From: Clostridiales bacterium
GTDB taxonomy: Bacteria; Bacillota; Clostridia; Oscillospirales; Oscillospiraceae
DNA: 16,010 nt
Direction: 5' to 3'
Assembly (NCBI GenBank): GCA_004558115.1
Contig: SFDT01000037.1
Coordinates: 1 to 16,010, forward strand
The position numbers were made by a program, and so were the translations under genes. Positions 1-6,841 of this stretch are shown in pieces; the first letter of the stretch is position 1, and each line of letters starts with the position of its first letter. The notes under the pieces were generated by a model. It had not been told where the DNA came from, made no database searches, and saw only the letters and a list, made by a program, of their open reading frames with translations.

Positions 1-33
1 CCATCTACCATCAACAAAGGCAACTGCAAAAGC

Positions 34-69
34 AAAGGGGCATGTGCCTTAATGACACATACCCCTTTT
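34..69. terminator. Imperfect stem-loop, possible terminator at the window edge
   Basis: Arms at 34-46 and 56-68 pair at 12 of 13 positions (one C/A mismatch), with a 9-nt loop and T-rich sequence on both sides. It lies downstream of the XRE gene on the minus strand and could terminate that gene, or a gene left of the window on the plus strand. The rest of 1-125 shows no convincing coding sequence. Function is inferred from shape only. Confidence 0.35.
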
Positions 70-125
70 GTCAGCAACCCTTGTCCGGCAACTGCCATAA
101 TAGTATTTGTTTCTCAAAACCTGTT

Positions 126-377
126 TTATGGACAACTATCACAAGGGCGTTCCTTTTTTTGGGGCGCAGGATAGGGGACAGCGTTATCTGTGCGGCCTAG
201 GAGATAATCTGTGCTGACGCCATAAAAATCAGCCAGAGCGATGAGAGCGGGGCTGGGAATATCCAGTGCGCCGCTTTCATACCGGGAGTATGTGGCCTGG
301 GAGACATGAAGAATCCGGGCTACGGTTTGCTGATTCAGGTCCCGGTCTTCCCGAATGTCGCGCAGCCGGTAATACAT
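126..377 (-). CDS. Small XRE/HTH_3-family transcriptional regulator
   Basis: This 83-residue protein is almost entirely a Cro/C1-type DNA-binding domain. The helix-turn-helix lies at about residues 15-37 (QQTVARILHVSQATYSRYES). It is followed by the usual helix with IPSPALIALADFYGVSTDYLLG, the typical end of an HTH_3 domain. The C-terminal tail is short, holds CDSC, and has no sensor or peptidase domain. The ATG at 377 has GGGAGG 6 nt upstream, so the start is well supported; the stop is TAA at 126-128. It is divergent from a 55-aa gene, and paired palindromes in the intergenic region suggest autoregulation and control of that neighbour. The family is clear; the target and signal are unknown. 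It could be a stray small repressor or the remnant of a mobile element, but no phage or integrase genes are adjacent. Confidence 0.88.
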   Translation of the reverse strand: MYYRLRDIREDRDLNQQTVARILHVSQATYSRYESGALDIPSPALIALADFYGVSTDYLLGRTDNAVPYPAPQKKERPCDSCP

Positions 378-415
378 AAAGCGCCTCCCTGTGGTTTTGA
401 TGTATTTATCATATG

Positions 416-460
416 ATATGCGAAAAATGCATATTGATTTTTATACGAAAATCGCATAAG
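416..460. promoter_or_regulatory. Paired operator-like palindromes between the XRE gene and the 55-aa gene
   Basis: Two 16-nt sites, 418-433 (ATGCGAAAAATGCATA) and 443-458 (ATACGAAAATCGCATA), match at 13 of 16 positions and lie 25 bp apart. Each is an imperfect palindrome with TATGCG/CGCATA-like half sites about an AAAAT core. A separate perfect 12-bp palindrome, TATCATATGATA, lies at 407-418. This is the pattern expected of XRE repressor sites. Binding by the adjacent repressor is inference. Confidence 0.55.
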
Positions 461-462
461 AT
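434..462 (+). promoter_or_regulatory. Probable sigma-A promoter of the 55-aa gene
   Basis: TTGATT at 434-439 and TAAGAT at 457-462 are separated by 17 bp. The second operator-like site (443-458) fills the spacer, so a bound repressor would block RNA polymerase. The predicted transcript start is near 469, giving a leader just long enough for the AGGGGG ribosome binding site at 475-479. Confidence 0.45.
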
Positions 463-488
463 AAAAGGGCGAAAGGGGGCGTCCGGAG

Positions 489-656
489 GTGGCGGAGCAA
501 AAGCGGGAAACGGTTTGGCGCATGTGGGTGGACACGCAGCGGCGGGTGGTGTCCTTTCATGAGGAGCCGGGCAGCCAGCTGATGGAGTTTCGCAGCTGGG
601 ACATGTTCATTCACTGCGTGGATGAATATGCCCAAAAGCAGTACCGCTACCAGTAA
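489..656 (+). CDS. Hypothetical 55-aa protein, divergent from the XRE gene
   Basis: The reading frame opens after a TAA at 462-464 and ends with TAA at 654-656. The best start is GTG at 489, with a purine-rich AGGGGG 9 nt upstream; an in-frame ATG at 522 is the alternative. The product begins MAEQKRETVWRMWVDTQRRV and ends EYAQKQYRYQ. It is soluble, rich in charged and aromatic residues, has two tryptophans before a VVSFHEE segment, and has no signal peptide or membrane segment. I cannot assign a function. The compact conserved-looking ending, the promoter and the repressor-type sites upstream support a real gene. The overlapping minus-strand frame at 441-716 has none of these and looks like a shadow. 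Confidence 0.6.
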   Translation: MAEQKRETVWRMWVDTQRRVVSFHEEPGSQLMEFRSWDMFIHCVDEYAQKQYRYQ

Positions 657-701
657 CGGCACAAAAAATGGCCTTTGGCGCCTTTTTCGGGGAAGAAACG
701 G

Positions 702-729
702 TTGACAAACAGGCAAAACGTGATATTAT
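702..729 (+). promoter_or_regulatory. Strong promoter of the T-box/ileS transcript
   Basis: A consensus TTGACA at 702-707 and TATTAT at 724-729 are separated by 16 bp. A TG dinucleotide at 721-722 gives an extended -10. It lies about 25-30 nt ahead of the T-box stem I, where a promoter for the leader is expected. Confidence 0.8.
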
Positions 730-754
730 GAATCAGGAATTGAACAGTTTTGGC

Positions 755-1020
755 GTGGATAGGGACGAGTACGCTCCCGCCCCCTGCAAAGAGAGCCGCC
801 GTTTGGTGCGAGGCGGAGAGGGGAAGGGCGGAAAATCACCCTGGAGCCTCCTGCTGAAAGACGACGCGAGTAGGTGTGGACGTGTGACGGGCGTTATACC
901 GTCGGCCCGTGACAGCGGGCAGTGAGCGGTCGTGTCCGCAAGGCCACGGCAACCGAGAGTGGTACCGCAGAGTGTTTGTTCAAACGCTTTGTCTCTTGAT
1001 GGAGACAAGGCGTTTTTATT
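755..1020 (+). ncRNA. T-box leader (isoleucine, specifier ATC) controlling ileS
   Basis: Recognisable T-box parts occur in order. Stem I begins near 758, with the AGTA bulge at 768-771. An AGAGAG GA-motif at 790-795 is followed by a CCGCC/GGCGG apical stem. The specifier loop lies opposite AGTA, between CCGCCC/GGGCGG above and AGGG/CCCT below, and holds ATC at 835-837 followed by A. The T-box sequence at 955-970 (GAGAGTGGTACCGCAG) contains the TGG that pairs with the free tRNA 3' end. A 13-bp terminator (983-995 with 1002-1014, one G-U pair) is followed by a T-rich tail to 1019. Uncharged tRNA-Ile should stabilise the antiterminator and let transcription enter the two downstream genes. Element and specificity are clear; helix boundaries are hand-drawn. 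Confidence 0.94.
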
Positions 1021-1039
1021 TTTGCAAGGAGGTATGCTT

Positions 1040-1252
1040 ATGGAGTGCCCTGGTTGCGGCGCGCCTATGGAGCGCGGGTGGCTGATATGCGGTATGCCGT
1101 GCATCTGGACGTCCAAGCAGTCCGGAGGCAAAGCACTTTTGAGCGGCGGTTTTTTGGAGGGCGCGGACGATGTCCGCCTGCCAAAGGATGAAACGGGCCG
1201 CCCGGCGGCATGGCGCTGCCGAAAATGCCGGAAACTGATCGTGGATTTTTAA
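1040..1252 (+). CDS. Small zinc-ribbon protein, DUF6487-like
   Basis: This 70-aa protein has a CPGC pair at residues 3-6 and a CRKC pair at 60-63. Between them is a short beta-rich region (GWLICGMPCIWTSKQSG). That layout of two CxxC knuckles matches the small zinc-ribbon proteins grouped as DUF6487, which bind one zinc ion; the precise role is unknown. The ATG at 1040 has AAGGAGG at 1026-1032 with 7-nt spacing. An in-frame ATG at 1034 is too close to that site. It sits between the T-box terminator and ileS, 41 bp before the ileS start, with no terminator between, so it should be co-transcribed with ileS under tRNA-Ile control. Two further cysteines (17, 21) may or may not be ligands. Confidence 0.82.
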   Translation: MECPGCGAPMERGWLICGMPCIWTSKQSGGKALLSGGFLEGADDVRLPKDETGRPAAWRCRKCRKLIVDF

Positions 1253-1293
1253 GAAGCATTACGCAGAAAACTGATTTTATAGGAGCGAGAGAT

Positions 1294-4047
1294 ATGGATT
1301 ACAACAAGACCATCAATCTGCCGAAGACCGACTTCCCCATGCGGGCGGGCCTGCCCAAGCGGGAGCCGGAGATGCTCAAACGCTGGCAGGAGCAGGACGT
1401 ATACAACGAGATGCTGAAGAAGAACGAGGGCAAGCCTCTGTTCAACCTCCACGACGGCCCTCCGTTCTCCAACGGCGCGCTGCACATGGGCCATGCCCTG
1501 AACAAGTCCATCAAGGACTTCATCACCCGTTCCTATGCCATGCGGGGCTATTACACCCCCTATATCCCCGGCTGGGACAACCACGGTATGCCCATCGAGT
1601 CCGCCATCATCAAGCAGAACAAGCTGAACCGCAAGGAGATGAGCGTGCCCGATTTCCGCTCCGCTTGCCACGACTTCGCCCAGCACTACATGGATGTCCA
1701 GAGCGAGGGCTTCCAGCGGATGGGCGTCCTGGGCGACTGGGAGCATCCCTACGCCACCATGAACCCCGGCTTTGAGGCCGAGGAGGTGAAGGTGTTCGGC
1801 GAGATGTACAAGAAGGGCTACATCTACAAGGGCCTCAAGCCCGTGTACTGGTGCCCCCACGACGAGACCGCCCTGGCCGAGGCCGAGATCGAGTATCAGG
1901 ATGACCCCTGCACCACCGTGTATGTGAAGTTCCCCATGCACGATGACTTGGGCAAGCTCTCCGGCTACGACAAGAGCAAGCTGTTCTTCGTCATTTGGAC
2001 CACTACCATCTGGACCCTGCCCGGCAACCTGGCCATCGCCCTCCATCCCGGCGAGTCCTACGCCCTGGTGAAGGCCCCCAACGGCGAGGTCTATATCATG
2101 GCCGAGGCCCTGACGGAGAAGGTCATGGGCATTGGCGGCTTTGAAAGCTACGAGATCGTGGAGACCCACCCCGGCTCCTTCTTTGAGAACATGCTGGCGG
2201 ACCATCCCTTCCTGCCCAAGACCTCCCGCCTGCTGCTGGCGGACTACGTCACCATGGACTCCGGTACCGGCTGCGTCCACACCGCTCCCGGCTTCGGCGC
2301 CGACGACTACCAGACCTGCAAGCGTTACGGTATGGACATGGTGGTGCCCGTGGATGACCAGGGCCGCCACACCGACTACGCCGGCAAGTACGCCGGCATG
2401 ACCACCGACGAATCCAACCCCGTCATTCTGGCGGATATGAAGGAGAGCGGCGCCCTGTTCGCCCAGGAGGACATCGTCCACAGCTATCCCCACTGCTGGC
2501 GCTGCAAGGGCCCCATCATCTTCCGGGCCACTCCCCAGTGGTTCTGCTCCGTGGAGTCCTTCAAGGACGAGGCCTGCGCCGCCTGCGACGATGTGCGCTG
2601 GGTGCCCGGCTGGGGCATTGACCGTATGAAGTCCATGATCCGCGAGCGCACCGACTGGTGCATCTCCCGCCAGCGCAAGTGGGGCCTGCCCATCCCCGTG
2701 GTGTACTGCAAGGACTGCGGCAAGCCCATCTGCAACGACGAGACCATCGCCGCCATCTCCGCCCTGTTTGAGAAGGAGGGCTCCAACGCCTGGTTCGCCA
2801 AGGACGCCGCCGACATCCTGCCGGAGGGCTTCACCTGCCCCCACTGCGGCGGAAAGAGCGGCTTTGACAAGGAAGAAGACACCCTGGACGGCTGGTTCGA
2901 CTCCGGCTCCACCCATTTCTCCGCCATGAAGCGGGACCAGGGCTTCTGGCCCGCCACCATGTATATGGAGGGCCTGGACCAGTACCGCGGCTGGTTCCAG
3001 TCCGCGCTGCTGACCGCCGTGGGCGCCTTCGGCCAGGGCGCTCCCTTCAAGGAGTGCGTCACCCACGGCTGGACCGTGGACGGCGAGGGCAAGGCCATGC
3101 ACAAGTCCCTGGGCAACGGCATGGACCCCTATGAGATCATGGGCAAGTACGGCGCCGACCTGCTGCGCCTGTGGGCCGCCTCCGCCGACTATCACGCCGA
3201 CATGCGCTGCTCCGACGCCATCTTCAAGCAGCTGAGCCAGAACTACCTGAAGTTCCGCAACACCGCCCGCTACTGCCTGGGCAACCTGGACGGCTTTGAC
3301 GCCGACCGGCTGACCCCCGCCTCCGAAATGGAGGAGCTGGACCGCTGGGCCATCACCCGCCTGAACGCCCTCATCGAAAAGTGCGCCCAGGCCTACGACG
3401 ACTACGAGTTCAACGCCGTCACCCACGCCGTCAACGACTTCTGCGTGGTGGAGATGTCCAACTTCTACCTGGACATCATCAAGGACCGCCTGTACTGCGA
3501 GGAAACCGACGGCGCCCTGCGCCGCAGCGCCCAGACCGCCCTGTTCCTCATCCTGGACACCATGACCAAGATCATGGCCCCCATCCTGTGCTTCACCGGC
3601 GACGAGATCTGGCAGGCCATGCCCCACCGCGCCGGCGATGACGGCCGCAACGTGGTGTTCAACGAGATGAACAAGCCCTTCACCGACTATGCCCTGGATG
3701 CTGACGCCATGGCCAAGTGGGACGAGATCATCGCCGTCCGCACCGCTGTCAACGGCGTGCTGGAGACCGCCCGTGCCGAGAAGAAGATCGGCAAGGCCCT
3801 GGAGGCCCGGGTGGAGCTGACCGTCCCCGCCGAGGACGCCTTCCTGGCGGAGATGGATGCGGCGCTGCTGGCGGACCTGCTCATCGTCTCCCAGGTGCAC
3901 GTCACCGTGGGCGGCCAGCTGGCCGCCTCCGCAGAGAATGCCGAGGGCACCAAGTGCCCCCGCTGTTGGAAGCACTCCACCCAGGCTGACGAAAACGGCC
4001 TGTGCCCCCGCTGTGCTGCCGTGGTGGCAAAGCTCCCCGAGTTCTGA
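1294..4047 (+). CDS. ileS: Isoleucyl-tRNA synthetase
   Basis: This cytoplasmic class I synthetase attaches isoleucine to tRNA-Ile and edits mischarged valine. The 917-aa length is normal for the bacterial type with a C-terminal zinc finger. The HIGH motif appears as HMGH at residues 64-67. The KMSKS loop appears as AMHKS at 601-605 in DGEGKAMHKSLGN, a variant with the catalytic second Lys kept. The editing (CP1) domain is the central block, including WTTTIWTLPGNLAI. The zinc finger at the end has CPRC at 888-891 and CPRC at 904-907. The ATG at 1294 has AGGAG at 1281-1285, 8 nt upstream; an in-frame upstream ATG at 1210 overlaps the previous gene and lacks such a site. The gene follows an ATC-specific T-box and ends before a bidirectional terminator. 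Confidence 0.98.
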   Translation: MDYNKTINLPKTDFPMRAGLPKREPEMLKRWQEQDVYNEMLKKNEGKPLFNLHDGPPFSNGALHMGHALNKSIKDFITRSYAMRGYYTPYIPGWDNHGMPIESAIIKQNKLNRKEMSVPDFRSACHDFAQHYMDVQSEGFQRMGVLGDWEHPYATMNPGFEAEEVKVFGEMYKKGYIYKGLKPVYWCPHDETALAEAEIEYQDDPCTTVYVKFPMHDDLGKLSGYDKSKLFFVIWTTTIWTLPGNLAIALHPGESYALVKAPNGEVYIMAEALTEKVMGIGGFESYEIVETHPGSFFENMLADHPFLPKTSRLLLADYVTMDSGTGCVHTAPGFGADDYQTCKRYGMDMVVPVDDQGRHTDYAGKYAGMTTDESNPVILADMKESGALFAQEDIVHSYPHCWRCKGPIIFRATPQWFCSVESFKDEACAACDDVRWVPGWGIDRMKSMIRERTDWCISRQRKWGLPIPVVYCKDCGKPICNDETIAAISALFEKEGSNAWFAKDAADILPEGFTCPHCGGKSGFDKEEDTLDGWFDSGSTHFSAMKRDQGFWPATMYMEGLDQYRGWFQSALLTAVGAFGQGAPFKECVTHGWTVDGEGKAMHKSLGNGMDPYEIMGKYGADLLRLWAASADYHADMRCSDAIFKQLSQNYLKFRNTARYCLGNLDGFDADRLTPASEMEELDRWAITRLNALIEKCAQAYDDYEFNAVTHAVNDFCVVEMSNFYLDIIKDRLYCEETDGALRRSAQTALFLILDTMTKIMAPILCFTGDEIWQAMPHRAGDDGRNVVFNEMNKPFTDYALDADAMAKWDEIIAVRTAVNGVLETARAEKKIGKALEARVELTVPAEDAFLAEMDAALLADLLIVSQVHVTVGGQLAASAENAEGTKCPRCWKHSTQADENGLCPRCAAVVAKLPEF

Positions 4048-4064
4048 TACTGGCTCCCGAATAC

Positions 4065-4102
4065 AAAACATGTCCCCGGCCATTTGGCCGGGGACATGTT
4101 TT
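4065..4102. terminator. Bidirectional intrinsic terminator between ileS and the nucleoside operon
   Basis: A perfect 17-bp stem (4065-4081 with 4086-4102) has an ATTT loop and A/T tracts on both outer sides, so it should work for both convergent units. The TAA stop of the minus-strand hydrolase (4101-4103) overlaps the last bases of the stem. Confidence 0.92.
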
Positions 4103-5027
4103 ATTGGTAAAGCCGGGAAATGACCCGCTCGTGGTCCGCATCCCGCAGCAGGAGGATGTTGTCCTCCCGCCCCATGCGGCGGCAGATGTCCACCACGCAC
4201 ATGCCGAAGGTGTAGCGGCCCTTCAGGTCCACCTCGCAGTGGAAGGGCTCGGCGGTGAAGGCCTCCGGGTCCAGCAGGTATACCGCGGCGGCCACATCCT
4301 GGAGGGGGAGGCCCAGGGTGCGCTGTCCGATGGGCTGGTTTTCGTTGGCCTCGCACCAGCGCTTTTTCAACAGGCGGTTCAGCTGGTGGAGCACCGGGTC
4401 CGTGAGGCCGATGCCCGCGTCCACCTCCCCCTGGCTGGCCTGAAGGGCATGGCCCATGTCCACCGGGCACATGACAAAGGGCAGCCCGGCTTCCATCACG
4501 AAAGCGGCGGCCTCCGGGTCCAGCAGGGTCTGGAGGTCCCGCACCACACCGTTGACCGCGTGGCGCTGGGTGCCGCCCCGCCAGACGAGCTGGCCGATGC
4601 GGCTTTTCGCGTCCGGGTGCCGCTCCAGCAAGGCGGCGACGTTGGTCAGGGGGCTGGAACACAGCAGCGTCACCGGCTGGGAGGCGGCGCGGAGGGTCTC
4701 ATACAAAAACTCCGCCGCCGGCAGGGGAGAGAGGTCCGCCTTTGCCGCCGGGTCCAGCTGCATGCCGTTGATGGCGCCGCCCAGGGGCATGGGCCGGGGC
4801 GGCAGCTCCCAGGTCCGCCGCCAGGGGCGGTCGGCTCCCAGGGCCACGGGGCAGGAGAGGCCGCACAGGTCCATCAGCTCCGCCGTGTTTTGGGCGGCGG
4901 TGGCCAGGTCCGTTTCCCCGAAGGTGACGGTGACGCCCAGAATGTCCAGCTCCGGCGCCCGGGCCGCCAGCAAAAAGCCGGCGGCAAAGTCCTCCGTCAG
5001 GTTCACATCCAGCAAAACAGGGCGCAT
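4101..5027 (-). CDS. Nucleoside hydrolase-like protein with degenerate metal site
   Basis: This 308-aa protein belongs to the inosine/uridine-preferring nucleoside hydrolase family and is a paralog of the gene just upstream; both share PELD..VTV.FG and NT..L..LCG...PV..GADRP blocks. In the family the N-terminal DxDxGxDD motif binds calcium and supplies the catalytic Asp. Here it reads DVNLTEDF (residues 7-14): the second Asp is Asn9, Gly is Thr11 and the last Asp is Phe14. The later HD pair is Gln243-Asp244. The SPLTNVAALL block (125-134) and DPEAA (170-174) remain. Full length and intact frame argue against a pseudogene. It may be inactive, regulatory, a partner subunit of the upstream paralog, or have changed chemistry. 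The start ATG overlaps the previous stop (TGATG), so translation is coupled. The stop lies in the terminator stem. Confidence 0.85.
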   Translation of the reverse strand: MRPVLLDVNLTEDFAAGFLLAARAPELDILGVTVTFGETDLATAAQNTAELMDLCGLSCPVALGADRPWRRTWELPPRPMPLGGAINGMQLDPAAKADLSPLPAAEFLYETLRAASQPVTLLCSSPLTNVAALLERHPDAKSRIGQLVWRGGTQRHAVNGVVRDLQTLLDPEAAAFVMEAGLPFVMCPVDMGHALQASQGEVDAGIGLTDPVLHQLNRLLKKRWCEANENQPIGQRTLGLPLQDVAAAVYLLDPEAFTAEPFHCEVDLKGRYTFGMCVVDICRRMGREDNILLLRDADHERVISRLYQ

Positions 5028-6019
5028 CAGGCCTCGCCTCCTTCCTCATAGCGGCGGATGGTGTCCAGGAAAAACTGGGCGAAGGGCTGGCGGTGGATGC
5101 CGTCCACCAGATAGAGGTTCTTTTCCGCCTGGGGGACTCCCAGGGTGTTTTCGTAGTCAATGACCGTCATGGCCAGACACAGGTCGCTCTGGGTCTCCAC
5201 CCGGGCCCAGTAGCGGCCGTAGGTGAAAAACTCCGGGTGCACCAGAAAGGCCAGGGCGCAGGGGTCGTGGAGGCTCTGGCCGGTGACGCCGTTCCGGGTC
5301 TGCTCCCCCAAGGAGGAGCAGGTCTTGTAATAGGCGTCCATGATGGCGCTGACGGTCCTGCCCACCGGGGAGCGGAACCGCCGCAGCTCCTCCATTTCCT
5401 CCAGGGTCACCATGGCCAGGGCGGTCAGGTCGCCGGGGCACATGTAGAAGGGGATGCCGGAGTCCAGCAGCACGGCGGCGCCCTCCGGGTCATAGAAAAT
5501 GTTGACGCTGGACATGACGGTGGGCAGGCCCGCCCGGACCAATCCGCCCATGTTCACGAAGCAGCGGATCTTCTCCCGGTCCTCCGGGTATTTCAGCAGC
5601 AGGCGGGCGGCGTTGGTGTGGGCCCCCAGGCAGAGGATGGTCACCGGCTGGTCCGATTCCAACAGCACCTGGTGCATCAGGTCCGGGGCACTTTTGTCCG
5701 ACAGGGCCGCCGTGGCGTCCGGGAAGGGGAACGTCACGCCTCCCAGACCGCCGGGGCCGTGGACGAAGTGGCCGTCGGTGCCGTAGGAGGGGGTGGGACG
5801 CACCAGGGGCCGGTCGGCGCCGGCGCCCACGGGGATGTCCTCCCGGCCGCAGAGCTTCAGCATGTTCAGGGTGTTGCGGAGGGTGTTGGGCAGGTCGTTG
5901 TTGCCGAAGCACACCGTCACCGCCCGGACATCCAGCTCCGGCAGGGCGCAGGCCATGGCCAGCACCATGGCGTCGTCCAGGCCGGTGTCCACGTCGATAA
6001 TGACAGGCAAGCGGTACAT
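5027..6019 (-). CDS. Nucleoside hydrolase (IunH family), metal motif intact
   Basis: This 330-aa cytoplasmic enzyme should cleave the N-glycosidic bond of ribonucleosides to base and ribose. The calcium-binding motif is complete: DVDTGLDD at residues 9-16, with Asp9, Asp11, Asp15 and Asp16. The late HDP is at 251-253 and DPEGAA at 177-182. The family's usual AEFN substrate block is SSVN (170-173), keeping only the Asn, so base preference cannot be assigned. The start at 6019 follows the phosphorylase stop by 9 bp, with a GAGG upstream. Its stop overlaps the next start by one base. It belongs to the minus-strand nucleoside operon, so imported nucleosides are the likely substrates. Confidence 0.93.
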   Translation of the reverse strand: MYRLPVIIDVDTGLDDAMVLAMACALPELDVRAVTVCFGNNDLPNTLRNTLNMLKLCGREDIPVGAGADRPLVRPTPSYGTDGHFVHGPGGLGGVTFPFPDATAALSDKSAPDLMHQVLLESDQPVTILCLGAHTNAARLLLKYPEDREKIRCFVNMGGLVRAGLPTVMSSVNIFYDPEGAAVLLDSGIPFYMCPGDLTALAMVTLEEMEELRRFRSPVGRTVSAIMDAYYKTCSSLGEQTRNGVTGQSLHDPCALAFLVHPEFFTYGRYWARVETQSDLCLAMTVIDYENTLGVPQAEKNLYLVDGIHRQPFAQFFLDTIRRYEEGGEA

Positions 6020-6028
6020 GGCGGCCTC

Positions 6029-6778
6029 TCAGTCCAAAGGCACGCGGATGACGGCGTCCAGAGCGATGGAGATCTCGTCCTCCACAGCCTGGGCCACATT
6101 GCCGCCGTCGGCGGTCTGGTTGTAGCCGTCCACGCCCACCAGTTCGAAGGCGGGGGCGTCCGCGGCGATGATGGCGCCGGCCTTCACCCCGTGGAGAGAG
6201 GCCACCACCAAGAGGGAGGCCACCTCATTTTCCATGGCCTTCACGCCGGCCTTGGCGTACAGCTTCACGGTGGATTCCAGGAAGCTGGGGTAAAACAGGG
6301 CCTGGGTCAGCACGATGCCCTTGTGAACAGGGATACCCTGCTGGCGGGCGGCGTCCAGCAGGGCGGCGACCACCTCGCCGTCGGCCACCGCCGGATAGGA
6401 CAGAGGGATCATTTTCTCCGTGACGCCCTCCTCCCGGCAGGCGGCGGTGGCCACCACGATGCTGCCGGCGGTGACGTCCGGCTGCATACCGCCGCAGGTG
6501 CCGGTGCGGATGATGACCTTGGCGCCGGCCCGCCACAGGCTCTCAAAGGCGATGGCGGCGCCGCCGCAGCCCACGCCGTGGGACACCACGGCCACCTCTA
6601 CGCCCTTGTGCGTGCCCACATAAGTCCAGAACTCCCGGTTCTGGGCCAGGCACCGGGGGTTTTCCAGCCGCTGGGAGATGCGCTGGGCGCGCTGGGGGTC
6701 GCCGCACACCAGTACCCGGGGCGGGATGTCCCCCTCGGCCACATGGATGCAGGGCAGCAGATTCTTTTCAGACATCAT
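6029..6778 (-). CDS. Nucleoside phosphorylase (PNP_UDP_1, purine nucleoside/uridine type)
   Basis: This 249-aa enzyme should split nucleosides with phosphate to base and ribose-1-phosphate. Family marks are GDPQR (26-30), the SHGVGCGG loop (66-73), RTGTCGGM (91-98) for phosphate binding, and AMENEVASLL (181-190), whose Glu contacts the ribose. Asp207 in AADAPAF sits where purine-type members carry the base-activating Asp, so purine nucleosides are favoured. Uridine or methylthioadenosine activity cannot be excluded. Two ATGs occur, at 6778 and 6775. AGGAGG is 4 nt before the first and 7 nt before the second, so the second may be used. It is the fifth gene of the operon, 63 bp after the second permease, and differs clearly from the divergent Udp at 12125. 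Confidence 0.9.
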   Translation of the reverse strand: MMSEKNLLPCIHVAEGDIPPRVLVCGDPQRAQRISQRLENPRCLAQNREFWTYVGTHKGVEVAVVSHGVGCGGAAIAFESLWRAGAKVIIRTGTCGGMQPDVTAGSIVVATAACREEGVTEKMIPLSYPAVADGEVVAALLDAARQQGIPVHKGIVLTQALFYPSFLESTVKLYAKAGVKAMENEVASLLVVASLHGVKAGAIIAADAPAFELVGVDGYNQTADGGNVAQAVEDEISIALDAVIRVPLD

Positions 6779-6809
6779 GGTTCCTCCTTTTCAGAACAGC
6801 GAATATGGG

Positions 6810-6833
6810 ACCGGCACGCTGATGCGGGCCGGT
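6810..6833. other. Intercistronic stem-loop between permease and phosphorylase genes
   Basis: ACCGGC-CGC pairs with GCG-GCCGGT about a TGAT loop, with one A/G mismatch. A T-run follows only in the plus direction, so on the operon strand this is not a terminator. It could protect a processed mRNA end or stop antisense transcription. Confidence 0.4.
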
Positions 6834-6841
6834 TTTTATGT

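Noticed and set aside
663..685. A-tract, GGC/GCC and T-run after the 55-aa gene, possible terminator
   Set aside because: Only 3 bp of GC pairing with mismatches can be drawn before the A/T pairs, so the stem is too weak to call.
441..716. 91-codon minus-strand frame with a hydrophobic start
   Set aside because: It overlaps the plus-strand 55-aa gene and its promoter region, has no good ribosome site, and reads across the likely ileS promoter.
1249..4662. 1137-codon open frame antisense to ileS and part of the hydrolase
   Set aside because: It lacks family motifs, is low in complexity (Gly/Val/His/Leu-rich), and arises because GC-ending codons on the plus strand avoid stops on the other. 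The plus-strand ileS has full motifs and a ribosome site.
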